Of a stretch of 40,603 nucleotides of DNA, positions 1 to 11,570 are shown one piece after another. Made by a program: the position numbers and the translations under genes. The notes beneath the pieces are model-generated. The model made no database searches. It was not told the origin of the DNA and worked only from the letters and a program-made list of their open reading frames with translations. The stretch spans positions 1 through 40,603 of the forward strand of contig JALZVW010000089.1 in the NCBI GenBank assembly GCA_023301745.1, given 5' to 3'. Each line of letters starts with the position of its first letter. The first letter of the stretch is position 1. The stretch comes from Arenicella sp. Its GTDB lineage: Bacteria > Pseudomonadota > Gammaproteobacteria > Arenicellales > Arenicellaceae.

Positions 1-2936
<2,936 letters not shown>

Positions 2937-3011
2937 TGTATTTTCAGCTTGCCTAGGCGGCTGACTGGATTAAAACAAGGTTTCTCGTAATGAGGAACCA
3001 CGAGGGTAAAA

Positions 3012-3323
3012 ATGGCGATAACAAAAGCAGAGCTTGCGGTTTCATTGCACGAAGAACTAGGGCTAAACAAGCGTGAATCAAAAGAGTTTGTTGAGCAATT
3101 CTTTGAGACAATTAAAGGCGCATTAGAAGACGGAAGTTCCGTTAAGCTGTCGGGTTTTGGTAATTTCGGTTTGCGCGATAAACCCGCTAGACCTGGGCGC
3201 AACCCTAAAACCGGTGAGGAGATACCGATCTCGGCGCGACGTGTCGTTACCTTTAAGGCCAGTCAGAAGCTTAAAGAAGCAATTGAAGATAATGCCGGTG
3301 AACTTAAGCGTCTTTTTAGCTAG
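3012..3323 (+). CDS. ihfA: Integration host factor alpha subunit
   Basis: 103 aa HU/IHF family ([44 protein letters not shown]), in the canonical pheST-ihfA position. Confidence 0.97.
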   Translation: MAITKAELAVSLHEELGLNKRESKEFVEQFFETIKGALEDGSSVKLSGFGNFGLRDKPARPGRNPKTGEEIPISARRVVTFKASQKLKEAIEDNAGELKRLFS

Positions 3324-3475
3324 TTGTTCTAAATAGTCGAATTTAAACAAAATTCAAAAAAAATTCTGAGTCAAATTACAGTTTTGTATATACGACACTA
3401 TTGGCGAGCTGATAAACTACGAGCCAATAAACTATAAGTATCAAAATAAAAACCGCCACACGGGATTAAAAATAC

Positions 3476-3844
3476 ATGCTCGACCAAGGGGATAACGCAA
3501 CCTTACCGCCAATACCAAGTAAACGTTATTTCACTATCGGTGAAGTGAGTGAGCTGTGTATGGTTAAACCGCATGTATTGCGGTACTGGGAGCAGGAATT
3601 TTCACAGTTAAACCCGGTCAAACGTCGTGGTAATCGACGTTACTACCAGCGTCATGAAGTTCAATTGATTCGCCGTATTCGTAGCCTTCTTTATATCGAA
3701 GGTTTTACTATTAGTGGCGCAAAAAACCAAATTGAAATGGAGGCCGGTGGTCAAGCCTTGCCGACCACCCAAGTAAAACGACAAGTGGTGGCTGAATTGA
3801 TTTCTGAAATTGATGAAGTAGTCGCAATCCTCTCAGACCAATAA
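3476..3844 (+). CDS. MerR family transcriptional regulator (the type usually found after ihfA)
   Basis: MerR HTH: YFTIGEVSELCMVKPHVLRYWEQEFSQLNPVKRRGNRRYYQRHEVQLIRRI. Confidence 0.92.
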   Translation: MLDQGDNATLPPIPSKRYFTIGEVSELCMVKPHVLRYWEQEFSQLNPVKRRGNRRYYQRHEVQLIRRIRSLLYIEGFTISGAKNQIEMEAGGQALPTTQVKRQVVAELISEIDEVVAILSDQ

Positions 3845-3896
3845 TTAACATCTAATTAGTGTTGGTGGCAAAAGTTTGATTCTTTTGTTGCCACAT

Positions 3897-3927
3897 AAAA
3901 AAGGCCGCTTAGTTAGCGGCCTTTTTT
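3897..3927. terminator. Bidirectional Rho-independent terminator between merR and the porin gene
   Basis: aaaaggccgcttagttagcggcctttttt: GC-rich stem flanked by A and T tracts. Confidence 0.85.
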
Positions 3928-3947
3928 GTAACTGATTAAAGAGGGGT

Positions 3948-4616
3948 TTAGAACTCTTTAGAAATAGTCAGTACTAGGCGCCCATCAGCAGCCTCTTCGC
4001 CAAAAATGAAATCGGCTTCACTGCTGGTGCCGTAGTAACTTACATCCCAGCCAATTTCAGAGTCACCGCCGAAGCTGCCCGAAACGCCGGCCGAATAGTA
4101 ATCATAATCGTCGTCGTCGCCACTGACATCATAGTTACCATAAGCAACTGATAAAGAAACCGCTTCTAAGTCATAGCCGTAGCTAATTTCATATTGGTCA
4201 CCGAGCTCATCACCAAATGAGTAATTAAAGCCTAAGCCTTGATAGCTTATCCCCACATAGGCTTCAGTGAAATCAAGGTCGCTTGCAATATCACTGCCGT
4301 GGTAAGAATATCTAATCACGCCAACATCAACGCCAACACCGTTCGCTAGCTCAGTTCCCCAGCCTGCATAAAGGTCGAGCTCGGTACTGGCACCACTGAA
4401 ATTCACATTTGAGCCCCACACGCCAGCGTAGAAGCCTGATTCATGTGAATAATCAAAGCCACCTTGGAGCGCTGGGTCTTCTTGATTCTGAGAAGTGCCT
4501 CGCCATACATAGTCAGTTGTTAGCGCCACATTGGCCGTGATTTCTGCTTGTGCGGCTGGAGCCATCATCGCGGCGGCTAAAAGTGATGCTGAAGCTATTT
4601 TTAATGAGTTTTTCAT
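3948..4616 (-). CDS. TorF-family putative outer-membrane beta-barrel/porin (TIGR02001-like)
   Basis: 222 aa; signal peptide MKNSLKIASASLLAAAMMAPAAQA, then ...VALTTDYVWRGTSQNQEDPALQGGFDY typical of the family; C-terminal aromatic residue (SKEF). Confidence 0.85.
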   Translation of the reverse strand: MKNSLKIASASLLAAAMMAPAAQAEITANVALTTDYVWRGTSQNQEDPALQGGFDYSHESGFYAGVWGSNVNFSGASTELDLYAGWGTELANGVGVDVGVIRYSYHGSDIASDLDFTEAYVGISYQGLGFNYSFGDELGDQYEISYGYDLEAVSLSVAYGNYDVSGDDDDYDYYSAGVSGSFGGDSEIGWDVSYYGTSSEADFIFGEEAADGRLVLTISKEF

Positions 4617-4699
4617 AGTGCCCCTCTCGTGATCTTCGAGAAAACGTTTTTGTTGATTTTTAGTCTCATCAGGTCCAGAAGGACTGATGTGATTGATTA

Positions 4700-4715
4700 A
4701 GCAAGCAGCGTGCCA
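4700..4715 (-). promoter_or_regulatory. Candidate sigma-54 (-24/-12) promoter for the porin gene
   Basis: Minus strand reads TGGCAC-GCTGC-TTGCT, matching TGGCAC-N5-TTGCW; 84 bp upstream of the ATG. Confidence 0.75.
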
Positions 4716-4909
4716 ACTTTACCTTGGGCAAGTTCTTAGTTGCTTTAAGCGCTTTTGGAAATCTTAGTACGCGTGATTGAATAGTATTGCACCAACTTAG
4801 GGCGGCAGGTGGCTTGGTCGCTTTATTTTGGGGCATAGGCTTTCATGGGGTGCTCCAATGCAGTGCTACAAGCCCTTTTGATAGCCTAGAACGATCTATT
4901 TTATAAAGT

Positions 4910-4925
4910 TGGCACATTGCTTGCT
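4910..4925 (+). promoter_or_regulatory. Candidate sigma-54 (-24/-12) promoter for glnK-amtB
   Basis: TGGCAC-ATTGC-TTGCT, matching TGGCAC-N5-TTGCW, upstream of glnK. Confidence 0.82.
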
Positions 4926-5043
4926 TAAAACTTTTTGTCAGCATCTATAGCGGGTGTTGGGGTGGCTACTGTTAAACGTATACGTCGACGGTAGCAGCCC
5001 AGTTTGACGTTCAACAAAACACTAACTAACTAAAATAGGGTGA

Positions 5044-5388
<345 letters not shown>

Positions 5389-5437
5389 ATCGCCAGATAA
5401 AACATTCCAACATCTATTTAATAGAGAGACCTTCATC

Positions 5438-6706
5438 ATGGAAAACACAATTTTCGAACATGGGTATGCGATAGATACCTTCTATTTTTTAATTTGCGGC
5501 GCACTAGTTATGTGGATGGCTGCTGGCTTCGCGATGCTTGAAGCTGGTTTGGTTCGGTCTAAGAACACCACCGAAATTCTAACTAAGAACGTCGCTCTGT
5601 ATGCGATTGCGTGCACAATGTTCATGCTTTTCGGTTACGCGATTATGTACCCGGATCTAGGTAATGCACTATTGAGCGGCATTACTGGCGATGGTGTTAC
5701 GGGTGCTGCCGAACCGGCGACCTATGCGCCGTCTGCTGATTTCTTCTTCCAAGTAGTATTTGTAGCGACGGCGATGTCAATCGTATCGGGCGCTGTTGCA
5801 GAGCGAATGAAGTTATGGGCATTTCTGGCCTTTGCCGTCGTTATGACCGGTTTTATCTATCCAATGGAAGGTCATTGGACTTGGGGTGGCGGTTCTGTTT
5901 TCGGCTTGTATAACTTAAGTGACCTTGGTTGGTCTGATTTTGCTGGCTCTGGTATTGTACATATGGCCGGTGCGGCCGCCGCGTTATCGGGTGTGTTGTT
6001 ACTTGGTGCACGTGAAGGCAAGTACTCAGCTGACGGCAAACCAAAAGCGATTCCAGGTGCGAATCTTCCACTTGCGACATTAGGCACGTTCATTCTTTGG
6101 ATGGGTTGGTTTGGTTTTAACGGTGGTTCAGTTCTTGCGACGTCTTCTGTCGAGAATGCAAACGCAGTAGCGGTTGTGTTTATGAATACTAACGCCGCCG
6201 CGGCCGGTGGCCTGATTGCTGCATTATTGGTTGCTCGACTGTTGTTCGGCAAAGCCGATTTGACAATGGCTTTGAATGGCGCGCTAGCCGGTTTAGTTGC
6301 GATTACCGCTGAGCCGTCTACGCCAACGCCTCTATTAGCTACCTTGTTTGGCGCGGCCGGTGGTGTGTTGGTTGTGTTCTCTATATTGACACTCGATAAA
6401 CTTAAAATTGATGACCCAGTTGGGGCAATCTCAGTTCACGGTGTTGTGGGTTTATTAGGCTTATTATTAGTTCCATTGACCAACCCAATTGTCATAGACG
6501 CGGTGACTGGTGAAGCGAGTGGTTCTTCGTTTTCAGGTCAGCTAATCGGTGCGGCTACGATTTTCACCTGGGTTTTTGTGACCAGTGGCATCGTATGGTT
6601 TGTATTGAAGCTTGTAATGGGCATTCGCGTAACCCAAGAAGAAGAATTCGAGGGCGTGGATATGTCTGAATGCGGTATGGAAGCGTATCCAGAGTTTACT
6701 AAGTAA
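5438..6706 (+). CDS. amtB: Ammonium transporter
   Basis: Start placed at ATG 5438 (MENTIFEHGYAIDTFYFL); AMT family motifs GFAMLEAGLVRSKNT, ISVHGVVGLLG. Confidence 0.95.
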   Translation: MENTIFEHGYAIDTFYFLICGALVMWMAAGFAMLEAGLVRSKNTTEILTKNVALYAIACTMFMLFGYAIMYPDLGNALLSGITGDGVTGAAEPATYAPSADFFFQVVFVATAMSIVSGAVAERMKLWAFLAFAVVMTGFIYPMEGHWTWGGGSVFGLYNLSDLGWSDFAGSGIVHMAGAAAALSGVLLLGAREGKYSADGKPKAIPGANLPLATLGTFILWMGWFGFNGGSVLATSSVENANAVAVVFMNTNAAAAGGLIAALLVARLLFGKADLTMALNGALAGLVAITAEPSTPTPLLATLFGAAGGVLVVFSILTLDKLKIDDPVGAISVHGVVGLLGLLLVPLTNPIVIDAVTGEASGSSFSGQLIGAATIFTWVFVTSGIVWFVLKLVMGIRVTQEEEFEGVDMSECGMEAYPEFTK

Positions 6707-6739
6707 CTCTTCCCCCGAAGGTAACTTAGTATTGAGTAG

Positions 6740-6769
6740 AAAAGGGCTGCCGTATGGCAGCTCTTTTTT
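6740..6769 (+). terminator. Rho-independent terminator after amtB
   Basis: aaaagggctgccgtatggcagctctttttt. Confidence 0.85.
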
Positions 6770-6811
6770 GTTCTCAGATGGATTAATTTCAGTTATGATC
6801 TAGAAAACTCC

Positions 6812-6826
6812 ATTCATAGTATGAAT
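6812..6826. promoter_or_regulatory. 15-bp palindrome, candidate LysR-type operator
   Basis: ATTCATA-G-TATGAAT; contains T-N11-A; ends 5 bp before the lysR ATG. Confidence 0.55.
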
Positions 6827-6831
6827 AACGA

Positions 6832-7791
6832 ATGAATTTATCAAAGATCGATCTTAACCTTCTCGTCTATTTTAGTGTTTTGCTTAGAGAAGGCAATGTC
6901 ACTAAAGCCGCCGAACACTTAGGCTTAAGCCAGCCCGCGATGAGTAATGGGCTTCGGCGCCTTCGAAAGGTGTTTAACGATCCGCTGTTGGTTCGTACCA
7001 GTAATGGAATGATGCCAACCGATAAAGCAAAAGAGTTAAAGCCATTAGTGCAGAACGTGTTGGCGCAAATAGAATTATTTGTTCAACCGACCATCGAGTT
7101 TGATCCGACCAGTAGCAAACGTTTATTTCGCGTTATGGCGAGTGATTATGCTGAGACAACGCTATTGCCGCGAGTACGCATGCGTATGGCCAAAGAGGCC
7201 CCCGATACAGCGTTGGATATTTTGACTCCTAGTGATGTGACGTTTCAAGATATTGAGCTCGGCAATGTTGATTTGGTGATGAACCGCTTCGACCAGCTGC
7301 CACAATCGTTGCATCTATCGGTGCTTTGGCAAGACAATTTTTCATGTGTGATGCGCCAAGATAATCCTTTACGCGAGAATTTCGATTTTGAAAAATATTT
7401 GAAAGCCAGTCATGTGTGGGTAAATAAGACTGGCATGGGCGTTGCGACAGGGGTTAATCCTGACGATATCCAAAAACTGGGCTGGGTTGATATCGCACTT
7501 GACGACTTAGATAAGCGCCGTAAAATCGCGGTCTACACACGCCACTATATTTCGGCGATTCAACTTACTCAACAACAAGACTTGATTGCAACCGTCGCTA
7601 CTCGGTCAACGCATCTGGTGAACCATTTCGATAATTTAGCGATTCTTCCAGCGCCGTTTTACATTCCGCCTATTGAGCTGCATATGGTTTGGAGCCCGTT
7701 GTTGCATCATAATATATCGCACAAGTGGTTCCGCAATGTCATTCGAGAAGTGGCGCAAGAGATACAAGCTGAAGAAGCCGCAATGAAGTGA
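6832..7791 (+). CDS. LysR family transcriptional regulator
   Basis: LTTR HTH: IDLNLLVYFSVLLREGNVTKAAEHLGLSQPAMSNGLRRLRKVFNDPLLVRTSNGMMPT. Confidence 0.95.
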   Translation: MNLSKIDLNLLVYFSVLLREGNVTKAAEHLGLSQPAMSNGLRRLRKVFNDPLLVRTSNGMMPTDKAKELKPLVQNVLAQIELFVQPTIEFDPTSSKRLFRVMASDYAETTLLPRVRMRMAKEAPDTALDILTPSDVTFQDIELGNVDLVMNRFDQLPQSLHLSVLWQDNFSCVMRQDNPLRENFDFEKYLKASHVWVNKTGMGVATGVNPDDIQKLGWVDIALDDLDKRRKIAVYTRHYISAIQLTQQQDLIATVATRSTHLVNHFDNLAILPAPFYIPPIELHMVWSPLLHHNISHKWFRNVIREVAQEIQAEEAAMK

Positions 7792-7800
7792 TATAATAAA

Positions 7801-7823
7801 GAGGTTGGCATGATGCTAACCTC
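7801..7823. repeat. Near-perfect 23-bp palindrome in the comM leader
   Basis: GAGGTTgGCATgATGCtAACCTC, just downstream of TATAAT (7792-7797). Confidence 0.7.
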
Positions 7824-7884
7824 ATAGATAGAACATCGTCGCGGAGTTGATAACGCGACCAATATACTGACAAGGAGACCGTCA

Positions 7885-9432
7885 ATGAATGCTGTAACTA
7901 CTGAGTTTGAAAAACTCGATCCAATTAAATCACTTGCTATGATTCGAACTCGTACGGTTGTCGGCGTTACCGCTAAGCCGGTAATGGTGGAGGTTCATTT
8001 GGCCAATGGCTTACCATCATTCTCGACCGTAGGCTTGCCTGAGACCGCGGTTAAAGAAAGCAAGGATCGAGTGCGCGGCGCGATCATTAATTCTGGCTTT
8101 GATTTTCCAGCAAAGCGGATTACCGTTAATCTAGCGCCAGCCGATTTACCAAAAACTGGTGGGCGTTTCGACTTGCCGATCGCGGTTGGCATCTTGATTG
8201 CGTCGGGCCAGCTGCCTCGAGTTGAAGTCGATCATTTCGAGATGATCGGCGAGTTAGCGTTAGATGGGCATCTGCGAAAAGTGTCAGGGGTGCTGCCTAC
8301 TGCATTATCTTGTGGCAATGCCGATCATCAATTAATAGTGCCAACTGAAAACGCTATTGAAGCCAGCTTGGCCGACGATACATACGCTTGGCAAGCCGCG
8401 CATCTACTCAACGTTTGTCAACACTTAGCTGGGAAAGGAGACATGCTCCGATGCACTACGAGTGACACTCTTAGTGCCAAAAAAATAGATTATTTAGACT
8501 TGTCGGATGTCAAAGGGCAGCAGCGTGCCAAACGAGCGTTGGAGATCGCCGCCGCTGGCGGGCATAGCCTACTCTTTGTCGGCCCGCCGGGCACCGGCAA
8601 AAGTATGCTTGCTTCTAGATTGCCGAGCGTGCTGCCAAGTTTAACTTTAAACGAGGCTTTAGAGACCGCGGCTATTCAGTCGATCGCCGAGGGTGAGTTT
8701 GATGTGGATCGGTGGCTGCAACGCCCATTTCGTAGCCCTCATCATTCAGCTTCATCAGTCGCTTTAGTAGGCGGCGGGTCTTATCCACGCCCAGGCGAGA
8801 TTTCTTTAGCCCACAATGGCATATTATTTCTTGACGAACTCACTGAGTTCTCAAGGGCCGCATTGGAGCAATTACGTGAACCCCTGGAAACTGGTAAGGT
8901 GCATATTGCTCGTGCCAGTCAGTCTGTTCAGTACCCGGCTCGTTTTCAGCTAGTGACAGCGTGTAACCCATGCCCATGCGGGTACTTAGGTGATGGCACT
9001 GATCGTTGCGTATGCAGCGCGGTTAAAGTTGATCAGTATCGAGCAAAGTTGTCGGGCCCAATGCTAGATCGAATTGATATGCACGTACACTTGCCTCGAA
9101 TCTCAGTGTCGGAGCTGCGTAAGAAATCGTCAAAGGTAGAAGCATCTGCCAAAGTTCGTGAACGTGTTCAGCATGTGCGAGATCATCAAATGAATCGTCA
9201 ATCGGGTCTTAATTGTGACCTTGCCGGCGCATCGCTTGAAAGGCATTGCAAGCTGGATGACAGCATTCATAAATTTTTAGATATGGCTTGTGAGCGACTA
9301 CATCTTTCAGCGCGGGCCTATCATCGAATACTGCGATTAGCTCGTACTATTGCTGATATGGATGCTAGAGATGATATTGAACGACCGCATATCGCCGAGG
9401 CGATTGCCTATCGTAGTTTGGATAGACGTTAA
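7885..9432 (+). CDS. comM: YifB/ComM family Mg-chelatase-like AAA+ ATPase
   Basis: 515 aa; N-terminal ChlI domain (VEVHLANGLPSFSTVGLPETAVKESKDRVRGAIINSGFDFP), Walker A GPPGTGKSMLA, CNPCPCGYLGD. Confidence 0.95.
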   Translation: MNAVTTEFEKLDPIKSLAMIRTRTVVGVTAKPVMVEVHLANGLPSFSTVGLPETAVKESKDRVRGAIINSGFDFPAKRITVNLAPADLPKTGGRFDLPIAVGILIASGQLPRVEVDHFEMIGELALDGHLRKVSGVLPTALSCGNADHQLIVPTENAIEASLADDTYAWQAAHLLNVCQHLAGKGDMLRCTTSDTLSAKKIDYLDLSDVKGQQRAKRALEIAAAGGHSLLFVGPPGTGKSMLASRLPSVLPSLTLNEALETAAIQSIAEGEFDVDRWLQRPFRSPHHSASSVALVGGGSYPRPGEISLAHNGILFLDELTEFSRAALEQLREPLETGKVHIARASQSVQYPARFQLVTACNPCPCGYLGDGTDRCVCSAVKVDQYRAKLSGPMLDRIDMHVHLPRISVSELRKKSSKVEASAKVRERVQHVRDHQMNRQSGLNCDLAGASLERHCKLDDSIHKFLDMACERLHLSARAYHRILRLARTIADMDARDDIERPHIAEAIAYRSLDRR

Positions 9433-9613
9433 TATGGTTAGGCCGTGTCTAATTTATAAGGCTGGGCAGTCGATATTCTGATCACAGGCCCTTGGGTGTT
9501 GATCATTCTTGGCGAGCCGCAGACAGCTTGCTAATCGGAATGTATGTACGATTTTTGTGCGGCCACTTTCGTGCCACCACTAGGACGCTAAATTTGAGTA
9601 CATTTAAAAGTAC

Positions 9614-9650
9614 AAAAAGCCTTGCTAGAAAGTACTAACAAGGCTTTTAT
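9614..9650. terminator. Rho-independent terminator (comM/csp convergent)
   Basis: aaaaagccttgctagaaagtactaacaaggcttttat. Confidence 0.75.
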
Positions 9651-9690
9651 CTAAAACGTTATGGCGTTTAGCTGTTAACGCAACGGGCCA

Positions 9691-9897
9691 TTACAGCAAT
9701 ACTATATTTTCGGCTTGTGGGCCTTTATCGCCTTGCTTAACTTCAAACTCAACTCTCGCACCTTCGGCTAATGTTTTAAAGCCATCGCTAGAGATCGCGC
9801 TGTAGTGAGCGAATACATCGGGGCCGCCTTCTTGTTCGATAAAGCCGAAACCTTTCGTTTCGTTGAACCATTTAACTGTTCCAGTAGATGTTGCCAT
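9691..9897 (-). CDS. Cold-shock protein (CspA family)
   Basis: 68 aa; [30 protein letters not shown]. Confidence 0.95.
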   Translation of the reverse strand: MATSTGTVKWFNETKGFGFIEQEGGPDVFAHYSAISSDGFKTLAEGARVEFEVKQGDKGPQAENIVLL

Positions 9898-10474
9898 AGT
9901 AGTAAATCCTAAATATCGGTTGCTTCACTTGCCTAATTACCTAACGTAAGCTATCCAGTTATTTGCATAGCGGCGCGTGAAAATATACGTGAAATGAAGC
10001 GGGTAGATACAAGCTGAACAAAACAAGCCGTAAATGACAAAACCGAATTACTAATGAAACACAAATCTGTAAAAACAAAACACAGTGAAAACTAGAACAA
10101 TCTGGTGTGCATAAATATCAATCGCACTTTCATGTACTTATGATTATAAAGTGTTTCTTGACTACTTGGAAATAATTAATCTGGATTACTTTCAGATGTT
10201 TACGGGCTACTTCGTATTAGTCGCATTAGCAGCATGATTTGGCGGTGCGCGCCAAGGGGAGCATCAAATTCTAATTTTAGCAATCAGTAAGAGTGTTGCT
10301 GGCAAATGAATATAGCTACTGCCGTGACACTCGATTTAGTGAATGTTGTGTTGTTTTGGTCGGTGGAATCGTTACTTTATCGGCAACAATAAGGTCATGA
10401 TGATTGGATGTCGCAGTCTTGTGGCCATTGAGTTGCTAAGCACCGTTATTAGTTTTTAAACTTAACGTCCTTTT

Positions 10475-10545
10475 AAGTTTTCGAAAGCCCCAGCGGGTAA
10501 GTTTTCGAAAGCCCCAGCGGGTAAGTTTCGACAGCCTCAGCGGGC
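10475..10545. repeat. 24-bp tandem repeat, 3 units (third diverged)
   Basis: aagttttcgaaagccccagcgggt at 10475-10498 and 10499-10522, then aagtttcgacagcctcagcgggc at 10523-10545. Confidence 0.95.
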
Positions 10546-10734
10546 ACCGAATTGTTCAATCAACTAGAGATGCCGAGCCGATGTGCGGTCACAGCACTTA
10601 CAACACCACGGCGCTCTCTAAGCTTAACCTGGCCGCTTAGCAAGCATGGTGTTTTTATAAACAATTTAGCAACCAACTTCTCGGTGTCTTGCGCTGTGCT
10701 GGTCTCTTGCTAAGCCAGTTGAAATTGTTGTGAA

Positions 10735-11022
10735 TCAGGCGAGGTTGATGCGCGTGATAATAGCTGAAGGGCTAAATAAGGATCTATTTTTCTTTTCAGG
10801 GCGGAGTTTCTTAGCCCAATCACTTCCAGCGCGTTCCATAAAATCTCGAATCAGCCGCTTTAAAGAATGACTGCTCGACTCTTCATAGATCGCAATTAAT
10901 TGTTGGCCAATATTTGGCGACGAAATCTTCATTCGTTCGCGCTGCTCGTACGGCATATTGCGTTTAATTTCAAAAAACAAAGTAACCATAGCTCGGTCTA
11001 ACTCGGGGCGGTCAATATTCAT
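10735..11022 (-). CDS. Hypothetical protein, 95 aa
   Basis: Only substantial ORF in a gene-poor interval; plausible soluble sequence (MNIDRPELDRAMVTLFFEIKRNMPYEQRERMKISSPNIGQQLIAIYEESS...); family not recognised. Confidence 0.55.
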   Translation of the reverse strand: MNIDRPELDRAMVTLFFEIKRNMPYEQRERMKISSPNIGQQLIAIYEESSSHSLKRLIRDFMERAGSDWAKKLRPEKKNRSLFSPSAIITRINLA

Positions 11023-11442
11023 GTAGGGTATCCTGCTAAAACCATGAACGCGAATAGGCTAAGGTGACTTAATCTAGTGCGTTGTCCAGTTTATTTGTCG
11101 TGGTGAAAGCGAGGAACCAAATCTGCGGCGAACGGCTTGAGAATTAACTCATGTTCTGGGCAGCGTAAGGAACAATTCATTCACTTTCGGCTAATCTGTA
11201 AAATGGTACTTAAACACACAGTGACTAGGTCACCATTGCTCTGAAAGGCTCTAACGGCCGTCGATGCTGTGCTCGAAAGTACTAACTACACTTTACTCAA
11301 CCCATTGAGTTATTTACTATTTTTACCAAATGGGAGGCTTTGGCGCAAGTGTTTTAGATATTTATTGGCATTACGCAGTGGAGAGATCGCTATTGGCATC
11401 AAATCTGACTGACGAGATTCAACAAAATTTTAGATTTTTAGC

Positions 11443-11472
11443 TTAGACGTAACCTCTAAGTTGTTGTATTAT
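11443..11472 (+). promoter_or_regulatory. Candidate sigma-70 promoter with stable-RNA-like features
   Basis: TTAGAC-N18-TATTAT, A/T-rich upstream tract (aacaaaattttagattttta), GC-rich discriminator (cgcgcccc). Confidence 0.6.
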
Positions 11473-11478
11473 CGCGCC

Positions 11479-11570
11479 CCAAACGGTGCTAGGCCGCTTA
11501 AACCTAATCCTTTTCCAGATGAGATTTCAGTTAAGGGTTGGAAGCCGCTAATTAGCACCGTCGTTTTTTT
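11479..11570 (+). ncRNA. Candidate small RNA or attenuated leader upstream of EF-G2
   Basis: Perfect 9-bp inverted repeat ACGGTGCTA (11483-11491)/TAGCACCGT (11553-11561), then CG and 7 Ts; begins about 7 nt after the -10 box. Confidence 0.5.

Noticed and set aside
3864-3894. GTGGCAAAAG...CTTTTGTTGCCAC hairpin after merR, considered as an RNA gene
   Set aside because: Best explained as an extra hairpin next to the convergent terminator at 3897-3927; no tRNA or known RNA features.
4788-4853. Full NtrC enhancer sites between the sigma-54 promoters
   Set aside because: Only half-site-like matches were found by eye (TGCACCA, TGGGGTGC), so not called as features.
9628-9639. GAAAGTACTAAC shared with 11275-11286
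   Set aside because: One copy is the loop of an ordinary terminator; two copies of a 12-mer are not enough to claim a repeat family.
10475-10545. Possible CRISPR-like array
   Set aside because: Units are directly adjacent with no spacers, only three copies, and no cas genes; a plain tandem repeat.
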